Shown piece after piece: positions 31,421 through 41,950 of a stretch of 64,000 nucleotides of DNA; position 1 is the first letter of the stretch; each line of letters begins with the position of its first letter. Source of the DNA: Flabesymbios commensalis (taxonomy: Eukaryota; Annelida; Polychaeta; Terebellida; Flabelligeridae); the NCBI GenBank assembly GCA_964017125.1, contig OZ024915.1:73166032-73230031 (forward strand), written 5' to 3'. Made by a program: the position numbers and the translations under genes. The notes under the pieces are model-generated. The model did no database searches and was not told the origin of the DNA. It was given only the letters and a program-made list of their open reading frames with translations.

Positions 31421-32414
31421 ATCCTCTTAATTGTTTTTTTTTCATATGCGCAGAAGCTGTTTCTGTTGGCGATCTATGTAATATTATATATTACTGACTT
31501 TTCATTTTGATAAAAGGATGCAAATTAACACATATATTATAACATATTATAACATATATTTTTGTGTGTGATAATGGAATAAGTGATTCATGCATGCCAC
31601 ATGCCACAGTCAAGTATGGAGCCATTATTCTGGTAATTTTCGCGTATTTACATTTTCGAGAATTGGTGATTTTGTGACTTTTTGCGAGGTCTAGAATTTG
31701 AGAATTATCGATTTCGATGATAGGTAGCGCTATTGTACAGTATTACATAGAATGTTTCATATTGAGCCTAAATACAGCGGTATACGCTGCGATAACGTTG
31801 ATAGAAAAAAGGATGCGTTATTTATTCCCAGAATGATTCCAGAAAGAAAACAGGCAATTGTGTCCGTCCACCCATGAAATCACGATGAGCTTACTAGTGA
31901 AATTTCCTTATCTGAAATTGCAAAAAAACTCGTCTCATGTTTTATGTGTAAAATCTCCCGGGTGTTGTTATGTTATTATTTGTTCCTGGGGACACATTGG
32001 GTACAGATTCAGGCAACGCCATGCCATTTACAGATGTCCCAGCGGTTTAAACGAGCCATTTCAGGGGTGCTTTTAGGATTTAGAAATGTGTCACCCGACT
32101 CAGCCGACCCAGACAATTGAATAAAACTCCTGGGATGCAGGAAGCTGGGGGTGTTGATGGCGGATTTAGTCCTGATGAAGTAGCTTTAATTGCCTGTCCC
32201 CGTCAGACTATTCTCAAAGACCTACATGTAGGTACTAGGTCTGTCATTGGTCGAGATCCAAATTTCGACCAATGACAGGTCAAAAGTTCAAATTGACGGA
32301 GAAGCCCCTCGCGAGAGTAAATAAATCTCGTAATTGAAGGATGAAAAATAATTTAGGCTTCTGGTCGCTCCCAGAGAAGTAATTATGGAACTGATATTAT
32401 TTTAACAGGCGTCC
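31421..32414. other. No gene; one hairpin
   Basis: CTGTCATTGGTCGAGAT and TTTCGACCAATGACAG (32243-32279) form a short hairpin. A 72-residue forward open frame at 31858 has no motif. Confidence 0.5.
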
Positions 32415-32690
32415 TAGGGCGACGGCCCTGGTGCTGTAGTTAAAGCTATCTGCTTGGAAAGTCAGAGATCGCGGGTTCGAACCCCGCTCTGGCATTCAAG
32501 TATCAAAGAAACAAAATGTTTCTTCCCCACTCACTCGTAAAGATTAAATATTGTGGGGAGCCTCCGTGACTGAGAGGCAGTGTGCTCGGCCTCAGACCGT
32601 CAGGGCTCGATTTTCGAATCCTGTGTCTGGAGGGCAGTGTCATCTCATTCATCTTCTGGCCCAGTCTAACCTACATGGGCAAAAAGATTT
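32415..32690 (+). mobile_element. Dimeric tRNA SINE, type 2 head
   Basis: GGCCCTGGTGCTGTAGTTAA, an intact B box GGGTTCGAACCCCGC, the AAATGTTTCTTCCCC linker, and a second monomer with GACTGAGAGGCAGTGTGCTC. The tail lacks the CATCCTCAGGAGGTT stretch. Confidence 0.93.
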
Positions 32691-32792
32691 TATTTAACAT
32701 ACGTCCTTTAGTAGTTTAAAATAGCATGTATTTATACATACGACCTGATGTTTTAAAAACGTAGCAAATCATTGCGTAAAGACGGTCTAAGT

Positions 32793-32876
32793 ATATCGTC
32801 CCCTTGGATATGAAAATGTGTATCTGCCACTTCACAAAGTGGCAGATACACCGTTTCATATCCAAGGGGAAGATAT
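32793..32876. repeat. PAL-C palindrome
   Basis: ATCGTCCCCTTGGATATGAA / TTCATATCCAAGGGGAAGAT outside, GTATCTGCCACTT / AAGTGGCAGATAC inside. Loop of three bases. Confidence 0.92.
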
Positions 32877-32905
32877 TTCAAATTAAAAACAATTGCAAGA
32901 AGAGA

Positions 32906-33128
32906 TTAACCCTTTAGGCGCTAAGAACGACTGCAATCATTTTCAATCAATTTAATTAAATGATCAAAAATCACTGTTATTGGGAATGAAATGTGTGTTT
33001 CAACATCACTATTTGTCATTTCTGGGTCTCAAATTAAACAAATATCACTATTTTACACCAACTATCACAATCCACAACTTAAAGAGGGTGTGCATTTTAA
33101 TTAGATTATTTAGCGCTCTAAGGGTTTA
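32906..33128 (+). mobile_element. TTAA-3 MITE, whole length
   Basis: TTAACCCTTTAGGCGCTAAG to TTTAGCGCTCTAAGGGTTTA. Contains AATCACTGTTATTGGGAATG, which recurs at 50168 and 56827. Its hairpin near the 3' end is decayed (CACAATCCACAACTTAAAG). Confidence 0.82.
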
Positions 33129-33264
33129 TCTAAAAAAATACTATATGCTTATATTTAATTGGAAGAAAGTGCTTTCTGGTCTAAACATGCTAAAGAAGAG
33201 AGAGATGTATCAGAAAACAATAATGTCAACGGGATTGTATCTCTATGCCAAACTTAGTGGTGCA

Positions 33265-33424
33265 GTTTGCTGGTCAGGACGGTCAGATGTCTAAGGCTGC
33301 CAGCTTAGGAAGTCGGAGATGGCGGGTTCAAACCCCGCTCTCGCATTCAATATTGTGGGGAGCCTCCGTGACCGGGAAATAGCGTTCTCGGCCTCAGACC
33401 ATCAGGGCTTCGAATCCTGTGTCT
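33265..33424 (+). mobile_element. SINE, type 2 head, tail-less
   Basis: GTCTAAGGCTGCCAGCTTAG head, GGGTTCAAACCCCGC B box, and a second monomer ending at GCTTCGAATCCTGTGTCT. The linker and tail are missing. Confidence 0.85.
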
Positions 33425-33639
33425 TCCAAATCGTCTCGGGTCTCATTATAATGGTACGCGATGTCTTAGACCATAATTATTAAAAACAAATCACAAATTG
33501 TGTTTTAAATCATATTTTAATTTGTAATCGCATAAATAAATGTTGTACGAAAATGATGGAAATGTGGTGAAAATACACTTTGGAGGGGGGGGGGCTGTTT
33601 CACTCATGCCCAGATTCATGACGGCTATAGGCGACCTAC

Positions 33640-33702
33640 TAGATCTAAATGTGTTAAATCCGATAAAAGGTAGATCTAAATGTGTTAAATCCGATAAAAG
33701 GT
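33640..33702. repeat. 31-bp direct duplication
   Basis: AGATCTAAATGTGTTAAATC plus CGATAAAAGGT, twice in tandem. Confidence 0.9.
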
Positions 33703-33894
33703 GGGTGCTATAATTTGTACATTTTCCAATATTTAGATGACACGTGTTGCTATTTAACCATTTACCCGGTAATTATAATTTGCACACACTTTTTTCCAAT
33801 TAAAAGGGTATGATCGATTTGATATGTATCATTTGAGATTTAATACTTGAATATCTCAAAAAAACACCATTTAATTCACCTTTATATTTACGGA

Positions 33895-33990
33895 ATACGG
33901 CGTTAGCTCATCGGTGTCGGCTCGATCACTGAAGTTAGGCAACGCCAGGCCAGGTCCATAATTGGATGGGTGACCGCCTGGGTGCTGTAT
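33895..33990 (+). pseudogene. 5S rRNA-derived sequence
   Basis: TCGATCACTGAAGTTAGGCA matches the metazoan 5S A-box region (GATCACCGAAGTTAAGCAACG) and TTGGATGGGTGACCGCCTGG matches its C-box region; GGTGCTGTATAC matches the 3' end. About 10-20 bases of the 5' third and the short segment before GGGTGCTGTA are missing, so it cannot be a functional 5S gene. It may be a lone pseudogene or the head of a 5S-derived SINE. Confidence 0.85.
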
Positions 33991-34244
33991 ACACCAGGAC
34001 ATGCGTGCAGCGATGGCGTGTCAGAGAAACACGTAAATCAGATGGCTCGTCTGACCGACCTAGAGTTGGACGTAAAAGAGCCTCAATGGACGTGAGCACA
34101 GTTTCCATTCGGCGAGACCCCCGAAAATCCACAATTTGTGAGTACTTTCACATAAGAATTGTGGTAGCAGATCACACCTCAAAGTTAATAAGGAAATGTG
34201 TGTTTGGAAGAACAATGTTAAAACATATAGGATGTTTTCAATCA
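33991..34244. other. Possible body of a 5S-headed SINE
   Basis: Follows the 5S-like head directly (CAGCGATGGCGTGTCAGAG onward). A 125-residue forward open frame (33966-34343) overlaps the 5S part and is probably spurious. Confidence 0.35.
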
Positions 34245-34450
34245 CGTTTTAAGCTCTATCAGAACGACCATAGTCGTTTTTATTCTGGTTTTTTTCTGTT
34301 TCTGTTTAAACATCAAAATTTGCCAATGTTTGTTGTTAAATGAAACAAATGAGTATTTTTCACCCACTTGAAGTTGTGGGTCGCGGTAGCGAGACGCAAC
34401 TTCAAGTTGGTGAAACTTTGACTAAGATAACGTAGCGCTTGCAGGGTAAA
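34245..34450 (+). mobile_element. TTAA-3 MITE
   Basis: CAGAACGACCATAGTCG, then the hairpin at 34357-34416 with TTCACCCACTTGAAGTTGTG / CAACTTCAAGTTGGTGAA around a GGTCGCGGTAGCGAGAC loop, ending GTAGCGCTTGCAGGG. Termini are worn. Confidence 0.75.
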
Positions 34451-35176
34451 TTCTGAACATAATAATGTAGGCGAATGTTATCGATTAAGCCTTACTAGTC
34501 ACTCCATGTCTATTTGCAGTTCAAGCTTAATTACATGTTTCAGAGATAAAACGTGCTACTAATTCCAGTTATGTAAATCTCCTGCTATATTTGCATGATA
34601 GTTTTAGTCGTTTTAATTTGAGGGAAACTTGAGAATCACAGTGCACTGCTATTGACTGCCAGCTCCATCGACAACCAACTGAATATAGCGTTCACATTGT
34701 TTTCTACTTAGATGGAAGCATAGAAAGCAATAGAAAACAATATTCTACATTTATCTCCATTGAAATGAGGGACATACTTGTTCATTTTACCACAGCTATT
34801 ACTGAAAAGACATCACTAAATAGCATCCGATTATTATTTATTAAATGTATATGAATATGCACTTCATAGGTTCATACAAATAATCAGGTAAGAAATTTGG
34901 AAAGTCTAACAAAATTAGTTTTGGTTATATATTGTATCTTGATTTATACGTTATTATAAAACTGAAAATAGAAAATCAGTGGAGCAGAAGGCAAATTAGC
35001 ATAAATCTTCCATAAAATCGCGCCACATTATGCTGATCGGTCGGCTCCCTGGTAAATGATGAGGTTTTGCACAGATTAGCGTACTTAATCTTTTGTTCAT
35101 CCAGTTAGATTTTTGCAATCCTCCACGAGAAAAATAAATTGTGCAACTTTACAGAAAATCAAATCATTTGGTTGGT
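34451..35176. other. AT-rich stretch, no gene
   Basis: No recognised repeat; no open frame with a motif. Confidence 0.4.
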
Positions 35177-35396
35177 TTAACTCTTTCATTGCGGAGACCA
35201 TCTTTAGACGTCAGAATCTGATGTCTAAAGTCGATCCCAGCACTATAATGGACCTAGACCCATATCATAGGTACATAGATGTATTCTAATGAAAATGCAA
35301 AGAGCTAACTAAGACATTTATGATGATTGCAAAATTAAAAAAAACCTTTGGTCCATAAGGTTTATATAAAAAATATTTCAGCGTTGTAAAGGTTAA
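35177..35396 (+). mobile_element. TTAA-1 MITE with half hairpin
   Basis: TTAACTCTTTCATTGCGGAG, one GACGTCAGAATCTGATGTC arm, TAGACCCATATCATAGG, TTTCAGCGTTGTAAAGGTTAA. A complete element apart from a hairpin deletion. Confidence 0.88.
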
Positions 35397-35429
35397 CATG
35401 AACGCATTTCTTTCATTTTACTACTTCGC

Positions 35430-35575
35430 TTTCTCGTTCTTTTTCAACGCTGAAATATTTTTGGATGAAACATGGAGACCACGTTTTTCTTTGTTTTTGA
35501 TACTCCTTCAGTGCAGGATCGAATTTAGACGTCAAAATCTTTAGACGTCAGATTATGACGTCTAATGAACTCACC
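35430..35575. mobile_element. TTAA-1 fragments, rearranged
   Basis: CAACGCTGAAATATTTTTGG and CATGGAGACCA are the 3' end reversed; CTTCAGTGCAGGATCGAATT and the GACGTC words (35528-35563) are a head in forward orientation. Two fragments head to head. Confidence 0.65.
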
Positions 35576-35821
35576 ACACCGACATTTTACCCAGTGTTCA
35601 TTGCTTCTGTGTTCTGTAATAGTTGTTTTCTGATGACTAGTTCAACTTGGCGTGCTGGGGGATGTGGAATTTCAAAACCAGAACAAATGAGAAAAAATGT
35701 GTGGGATGTTTTTGTGTGACAGTAATTGTTGTGCGCCATTAGTGTTCGGTGGCATTTGTCAGATGATCCTGGGAAGCGCCCGGGGCGACACTCACAATCA
35801 CCATCTACTGGCGCAACGCTG

Positions 35822-35870
35822 TTTCAATGCTGGCCCAACGTCCGTGACGTTGGCTCAGCATTGGAACAAT
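35822..35870. repeat. PAL-D palindrome
   Basis: TTTCAATGCTGGCCCAACGTC, CGT, GACGTTGGCTCAGCATTGG. Confidence 0.85.
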
Positions 35871-36036
35871 GTTGTGCCGATGTCTGTTATTAGATGGAGC
35901 GCTCATATTCACCTGTCCTTAGAGAGTGAGAGAGGCTGGCAGCAAACAGAGGCATCTGTGTGGCATCCTTTATATTTCCAGACTGTGAGCAGGCACACCC
36001 AGGGCTACATCCTTATTAACTGTCTGATTCACACAG

Positions 36037-36383
36037 GTGAGTGAGTGAGTGAGTGAGTGAGTGAGTGAGTGAGTGAGTGAGTGAGTGAGTGAGTGAGTGA
36101 GTGAGTGAGAGAGTGAGTGAGTGAGTGAGTGAGTGAGTGAGTGAGTGAGTGAGTGAGTGAGTGAGTGAGTGAGTGAGTGAGTGAGTGAGTGAGTGAGTGA
36201 GTGAGTGAGTGAGTGAGTGAGTGAGTGAGTGAGTGAGTGAGTGAGTGAGTGAGTGAGTGAGTGAGTGAGTGAGTGAGTGAGTGAGTGAGTGAGTGAGTGA
36301 GTGAGTGAGTGAGTGAGTGAGTGAGTGAGTGAGTGAGTGAGTGAGTGAGTGAGTGAGTGAGTGAGTGAGTGAGTGAGTGAGTG
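36037..36383 (+). repeat. (GTGA)n microsatellite
   Basis: About 86 units over 347 bp with one GAGA variant near 36107. Several frames give endless THSL-type open frames on the reverse strand; these are not genes. Confidence 0.99.
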
Positions 36384-37240
36384 GAAGTACTAACAGTCGG
36401 TCCCAATACTGACAAATGTCATTGAACAACCATATTCATTCAGAGTCACAAATGGTGCTCCTAGAACATGTTGAAGCAAGCTGTCATGATATCTGCTTTT
36501 CATTACTTTCCTTCACTGCAAGTTTGTTTAGAAATGTTTGTTTTAATAATTTTGTTTATTATCTCCGCTGTATGGTAATGGTAATATACGGTGTTTTTTG
36601 CTGCTAACGATGAGTGAACACGTTATGGTAATCTTGCGATGTGATGGTTTCGCTTCTAACAATGGTACATTATGGCTGGCAGCACAGGACACATTATTAT
36701 ACACTACGAGCTGACGAAATGACAACAGTACCCATAATAAACACCTCATACTGAAGCGAGCTCATGCGGGCTGACACGGAAGACTTGGTTCCACATCACG
36801 GTGCTGAAAACTGACGTGAAGAGCGGCAGATATAATTTTGCATTTACCAATGAAAAATTCGCTTTGTTGACCTGATCTCGTTATATATTTACGGCTCATT
36901 TTGTGGAAACATGTGCAAGTGGTCGTTTCCATTGACCATGGTATCTAGCTTGTTTTGCTGCCTATTTTTGATTATTTTGGGATAAAAAAAACATGTTTCA
37001 ACGTATTTCTAGAGATAACCTTTTAATCCACTGCATCATTAGAACGGACATTTAATTACCTTTTATATGGTATATTGCATGTGCTTACTGGTAAACTAGA
37101 ATATCAACGACAGAGTTGTGGGGGGGGGGGGGGGGGTTGCGCGTATGGTGCATGTAGCCCATGGCCTATCACCAGGCCAGTGCTCAGGCTGTCCAAAATT
37201 TCATGAATTCCCGGAAAACAAAAAAGGACTGGTTCTTGGT
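36384..37240. other. No gene; poly-G run
   Basis: Unrecognised sequence with a G run of about 18 at 37118-37136. Confidence 0.5.
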
Positions 37241-37670
37241 TTAACCCTTAACCATTAAAATGCTGAAATAATTATGTTTAAACCTTTCAAGCCTGAATTT
37301 ACCACTGTCATCTTCATCCACTACAAGCCGCGAATTGCTGTCGCAATTCTCGACTTATAGTGAATGAAGATGACTTGAAGTTGGTGAAAAATTGAAGAAA
37401 ATTGCCATGTATTGGTAAACAATTGCATGGAAATTTTCGTTCTAAAACCCTTTGTTGTAGGAAAATTAAGTCTGTTTTCAGGGATGTGAAATGATGCTTT
37501 AATGCATCGTGAGGGCTTGAAGGGTTAAACCATGAAGACCAAAGAGTTTTATCCATTTGAAGCCATAATTTGAAACCATGTCTTACTCAGTTCTTTCTGA
37601 TTCATTTGAATACCTATGTTATGGGTCTACGACCATAAACCATAAATTGTTCACTCTATAATATAAATAT
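37241..37670 (-). mobile_element. TTAA-1 MITE, reverse, split by TTAA-2
   Basis: TTAACCCTTAACCATTAAAA, GCTGAAATAATTATG, then a TTAA-2 insertion, then ACCATGAAGACCAAAGAG, TCTGATTCATTTGAATACC, TATGTTATGGGTCTACGACC. The hairpin head is missing. Confidence 0.88.
37278..37528 (+). mobile_element. TTAA-2 MITE with TTAA duplication
   Basis: Complete, inserted in the TTTAAACCATG segment of a TTAA-1; TTAA occurs at 37278-37281 and 37525-37528. Hairpin arms CATCTTCATCCACTACAAG and CTTATAGTGAATGAAGATG show three mismatches. Confidence 0.92.
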
Positions 37671-37699
37671 CAGCTCTATACAACACGCCTTGCAATGAG

Positions 37700-38160
37700 T
37701 CTACCACCCCGTCTCTAGCAGAATAATTTTGGGTATATTTAAATGTTGAAAGTGCGGAGAGAAAGGGATGGTAGACCCATGTCAAGTAGTCTGTCAAAAA
37801 GCGTGCTTTTACTGTACTTTCCGGCTAATAAATATTTAGGCACAAAAAATGAGCACATACTCCGTACTGGATAATTCACTAAAAATGCCCTATTCACCAG
37901 GGTTATGTACATAGATTTAAGGCTCAGACCAAGAAAAGCTTTAGCAATTGTCCCCTGAAGCGATTCAAGCTTACCATACATTGCTATATTTAAATAAACG
38001 GTTTCAAGCCCGAAGGTTAAAATAGGGAGATATATGGTGTGCCATAAGTGAAGCTTCAGATCAACTGGAACGCTAGGGTATGGCATACCAAGAACTTTAC
38101 ATACATAAAGTTCTTGAGCATACCAACATTATTAAAACTAAAATAAGACATATGACATTT
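37700..38160 (-). mobile_element. LINE reverse transcriptase fragment
   Basis: The reverse open frame 37739-38086 (115 residues) reads LKLHLWHTIYLPILTFGLE, KLESLQGTIAKAFLGLSL and LFDRLLDMGLPSL. This is the segment after the RT domain of non-LTR elements (usual pattern ...L.P.LTYGLE...KLE..Q...KR.LGLS...). Upstream, SYFSFNNVGM in another frame extends it to about 38160, past a short inserted hairpin (AAGAACTTTACATACATAAAG). Truncated at both ends. Confidence 0.8.
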
Positions 38161-38241
38161 TAAATTTATGCTGTCTACTTGATTGCTGCATTTTCATCGC
38201 TGGATAAAATCATGCCTAAAATACATAGTGTAGAACACGTA

Positions 38242-38395
38242 TTTAACCCTCTCAAGTCTGAATTTACCATTCCAATCTTAAATGACAAATTAAAGAAAAT
38301 TGTTGAAATATATTACTTACACAATAGTTTAATCGGAATTTTCATTATAAAAGCACAATGTGTAGAAGTCCGTTTTCAGGAAGGTAAAACAATTC
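38242..38395 (+). mobile_element. TTAA-2 MITE fragment merged with microsatellite
   Basis: TTTAACCCTCTCAAGTCTG, GAATTTACCATTCCAATCTT, then a jump to AAATTAAAGAAAATTG and GTCCGTTTTCAGGAAGG. The hairpin is deleted. Confidence 0.78.
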
Positions 38396-38673
38396 ATTCA
38401 TTCATTCATTCATTCATTCGGAATTTTCATTATAAAAGCATAATGTGTAGAAGTCCGTTTTCAGGAAGGTAAAACGATTCATTCATTCATTCATTCATTC
38501 ATTCATTCATTCATTCATTCATTCATTCATTCATTCATTCATTCATTCATTCATTCATTCATTCATTCATTCATTCATTCATTCATTCATTCAATCATTT
38601 ATTCATTCATTCATTCATTCATTCATACATTTATTCATTCATTCATTCATTCATTCATTCATTCATTCATTCA
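38334..38673 (+). repeat. 85-bp duplication and (ATTC)n microsatellite
   Basis: The unit CGGAATTTTCATTATAAAAG... GGAAGGTAAAAC plus a few ATTC repeats occurs at 38334 and 38419. The second copy leads into about 50 ATTC units with a few point variants. Confidence 0.95.
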
Positions 38674-38730
38674 CTCTGTGAGACTAAAATTTGATTGTAC
38701 AGTGAGTCGTGTTGATTGTTTTTTTTAATT

Positions 38731-38805
38731 GTTCGTTCGTTCGTTCGTTCGTTCGTTCGTTCGTTCGTTCGTTCGTTCGTTCGCTCGCTCGCTCGCTCGC
38801 TCGCT

Positions 38806-38836
<31 letters not shown>

Positions 38837-39079
38837 TTGTTTTTTTTTTTTTTTTTTATTTGTTTGTTTGTTTGTTTGTTTGTTTGTTTGTTCGTTCGTT
38901 CGTTCGTTCGTTCGTTGGTTCGTTCGTTTGTTTGTTTGTTTGTTTGTTTGTTTGTTTGTTTGTTTGTTTGTTTGTTTGTTTGTTGTTTGATGGTGTGTAT
39001 TCATTCATTCATTCATTCATTCCTTCATTCATTCATTCATTCATTCATTCATTCATTCATTCATTTATTTATTCATTCA
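38731..39079 (+). repeat. Compound tetranucleotide array
   Basis: Blocks in order: GTTC, GCTC (38783-38811), GTTC, a T run (38839-38857), GTTT, GTTC, GTTT, a short unique gap, ATTC (39000-39079). Block changes are single substitutions of one tetranucleotide, consistent with slippage spreading variants. Confidence 0.97.
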
Positions 39080-39239
39080 ACAGCTCTTCCGTTCGACCTG
39101 TTCGTTGGCTTAGTCTTTGCAAAGTCAATGAATGAGCAGCAACATGGCCCCGTACAAATCCCAGTCCGGGTGACCAAAGTGACAGGGGGGACAAACGATA
39201 TCAAATTTGTCATTCTCGTCGAGTGATGGCAAGGTGTCG

Positions 39240-39850
39240 CTGGCTAGTTCTGGAAGGAGTCGTGGACAATACTGGCTAAATTAGCGTGGAGCCTGGCATC
39301 AGGACCAGATGAACACGTGAATGGACGCGAGGGTAATTGATTACACGTCACGCCGCCCTCAAATCCCGGCCGCGGACCGTCCGGCTCCCCGCGGTGGTGA
39401 AGGCAGCGGGATCCGCCTGCCGCGGGGGACGGCAGCGGAAACAACCGGTGTGTGGGTCCTCCCAGACGTCCCCGGGAGCGCGCGGCAAATCGGGATCGGT
39501 GCTGGGCCAGCCGGCCCAGCACCGATCCGGATTTGCAGCCGGATCCCGACTCTCTTCTCCTTCATTAGCCTTTCTGCTTGGACAATGGACCCCGGTCTTA
39601 TTATTGGGAGAACGCCGGTACGACGTCTATGATGACGGCCCGGTATTGGTCCGGCATTCGCCCAATTTCGCCGCGGGTGGACACCGGTGTTACCACAGGT
39701 CCCCCAGTGAACCATATTATACGGGTACTCATCAATAGGATGCCCCATCCCCCCACCAATCCCCCAAGAAGCCCCCCACCCACGTGGAAGCCCCGGTGTT
39801 GGGGATACTCTGGACAACACAGAGTAAACGGAGAAGAACGCAATTCTATA
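39240..39850. other. GC-rich, CpG-rich patch
   Basis: About 600 bp clearly GC-richer than its surroundings. A hairpin of PAL-D type (GGATCGGTGCTGGGC / GCCCAGCACCGATCC) lies at 39493-39528. Long open frames on both strands follow from high GC and have no recognised domain. It may be an unmethylated CpG island near a promoter outside the recognised features. Confidence 0.5.
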
Positions 39851-40006
39851 AATTCTTAGATCTTAATTAATGTACGAGGCGCGAAGTATATTCGGATCTA
39901 CGAATCTATTGTAATGCATTTCTTTCTTCGACTTAAAATACACAGAATATGCAGGTGTTCCAAGATTTTATATACAAACCTCAAGGCTAAACAATAAAAT
40001 AATGAA

Positions 40007-40236
40007 AGAATTAAAAATTAATACTAGCCATGGACCCATTACATATGTATTCAAATAAAGCGGAAAACTGATAAAAAATATCCTAACAACAGCCCTAGCA
40101 ACTTATCTATAGTCAGGTCGCCGAGAAGCGGAAAAAAACAACTAAGACATTTGTGATGATTGCAAATAAAAAAACAACAACATTATTTTGGTCTTCATAG
40201 TTTTGTACAAAAATATTTCATCGCTTTAATGGTTAA
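40007..40236 (+). mobile_element. TTAA-1 MITE, interrupted
   Basis: GCCATGGACCCATTACATATG, CAAATAAAGCGGAAAAC, about 60 bp of foreign sequence flanked by GCGGAAAA, then AACTAAGACATTTGTGATG and TTTCATCGCTTTAATGGTTAA. The hairpin head is absent. Confidence 0.8.
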
Positions 40237-40365
40237 ACTTGATAAAGCTCTCCCAGTGGCACTCTGGACAACACGGATCAGGGACGTCAACAGAAAACTT
40301 TACATTTTCCGCGTCCCATTTAGTAGTTCACCGCTCATTGACACCATGTAAATGAAAAATTAAAT

Positions 40366-40680
40366 GAAATGAATGGGGTTTTGGGCCACATTTGTGCACA
40401 TATAGGCTAAACTGAGCCAGGAGAGCGTCCTGAGGATGATGAGATTAATGAGATGATACTGCCCTCCAGACACAGGATTCGAAATTCGAGCCATGGCGGT
40501 CTGAGGCTGAGCACGCTACATCCATGTCTCTGAGGCTCCCCACAATATTTAATCTTCACGAGTGAGCGGAGAAGAAACGTATCACTTCTTTGAAACTTGA
40601 AGGCCTGAGTGGGGGTTCAAACCCACAACCACCGACTTTCTAAGCAGGCGGCTTTAGCCACCGCACCAGGGTTCTCGCCC
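40366..40680 (-). mobile_element. Dimeric tRNA SINE, type 2 head, reverse
   Basis: AAATGAATGGGGTTTTGGGC tail, GGATTCGAAATTCGAGCC second monomer, AGAAACGTATCACTTCTTTG linker, GGTTCAAACCCACAACC B box and CCACCGCACCAGGGTTC head end. Confidence 0.93.
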
Positions 40681-41127
40681 TTTCCGTTTAGTAGTGCAAC
40701 GCTCATATACTCTTACAATGTTGTCAAATTCATATTTTCAGATCCTCACAACTCATAGAAAGTACTTTTTCCACTGTATTAAAACATTGCGGAACAAAAA
40801 TGTAGAATAAAACTTTTTTTTTTTTGGTCTTTTGTTATCTCTGAATTTGTTTATTATGTGTTACCGCATTTTAAAAATGACATTTTTAATATGCATAAAT
40901 TTAGACATATATCCATCCGCTTTCGATATTTAAGGGGTTTTAGAATCAGATTATAACGTCTTATCTCATTGTATATGAAAGGGTTTATCTCCCTCTCTGC
41001 GAAATGGCAGATACATCCTTACATGTCAAGTGTAATTATTCTGACTAGTAAAATATCATATTTTTCCCTATCACAAGACAAAGTAAACAATGATTTCACG
41101 ATTACATTATGAGAACAATTGGGCCAT
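40681..41127. other. Mostly unrecognised; PAL-C remnant
   Basis: ATATGAAAGGGTTTATCTCC and GGCAGATACATCCTTACATG (40974-41030) form a worn PAL-C. Confidence 0.5.
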
Positions 41128-41316
41128 TCAAAATCTGATGTCTAAAGTCGATCCCCGCACTGAAAGAATTAAACATTTATAATGGCCGTAGACCCATAAC
41201 ATAGGTATTCAAATGAACCAGAAAGAGCTAACTAAGACATGTATGATAATTTCAAATTGAAAAAACCCTTTGGTCTTCGTGGTTTATACAAAAATATTTC
41301 GGCGCTTTAAGGGTTG
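41128..41316 (+). mobile_element. TTAA-1 MITE, 5' truncated
   Basis: AAAATCTGATGTCTAAAGTC, CGATCCCCGCACTGAAAG, then the whole body to TTTCGGCGCTTTAAGGGTTGA. Confidence 0.88.
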
Positions 41317-41427
41317 AAACGTGATAAAGCCATCTTTTGTTTAGCCTGAAAACTGACCTTAAGAAGGCCATATGTTAATTGTAATTGCCTCAGTTTGGAA
41401 GCTCCTCTACTATTGGCCAATAGAGAT

Positions 41428-41668
41428 TTAACCCTTTCATCGCGGGGACACCGTCTTTATACGTCGGAATCTGATGTCTGTAGATGTCAGATTCTGATTT
41501 ATAAAGACGGTTCGCGCACTGAAATAATTAAAATATTTCGAATGGTCGTACACCCATAACATAGGTATTCAGAATCAGAAAGATATAACTGAAACATTTA
41601 TGATCATTTCAAATAAAAACAAAATCTTTTGACCCGTTGGTTTGCACAAGATTATTCAGCATTGTAAT
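41428..41668 (+). mobile_element. TTAA-1 MITE
   Basis: TTAACCCTTTCATCGCGGGG, hairpin CGTCTTTATACGTCGG ... TTATAAAGACGG, CCCATAACATAGGTATTCAG, ending ATTCAGCATTGTAA. Confidence 0.88.
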
Positions 41669-41714
41669 TCCCTGACCTACTGTTTGACCACATTCACTGC
41701 GAGCAGGGAGTATG

Positions 41715-41950
41715 TAAAAAATAAATATATAAAAAATCGGAGAAAAGCTCGGATTGGCCAGACCACATCCACCTACCGCCTTATCCATTTTTTCATTTGT
41801 TTGGGAAACATGTACAACAACAAGAACAACACAAAAAAAACACTTCCAAAAAGACAATTCGCGTTAGGGCTTGGCTCACGCACCCACTTCCAAGTTTTTC
41901 TCGGACTTTTGTATTTTTTTCAACTTAACAAAACCCCTAAATAATCAACA
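41715..41950 (+). mobile_element. MITE-E copy
   Basis: AAAAAATCGGAGAAAAGCTC, GGATTGGCCAGACCACATCC, TAGGGCTTGGCTCACGCACC, CAACTTAACAAAACCCCTAA. The left end is worn. Confidence 0.78.

Noticed and set aside
33966-34343. 125-residue forward open frame
   Set aside because: Starts inside the 5S-derived sequence and ends in a TTAA-3 element; chance reading.
36016-36429. Reverse THSL-repeat open frames
   Set aside because: Translation of a (GTGA)n microsatellite; the same applies to frames in the CAAT, ATTC, GTTC, GACC/GACA and CT-rich tracts.
39337-39820. Overlapping 133- and 153-residue open frames on both strands
   Set aside because: High GC makes stops rare in all frames; no domain, no splice-site logic, and the frames cross a palindrome.
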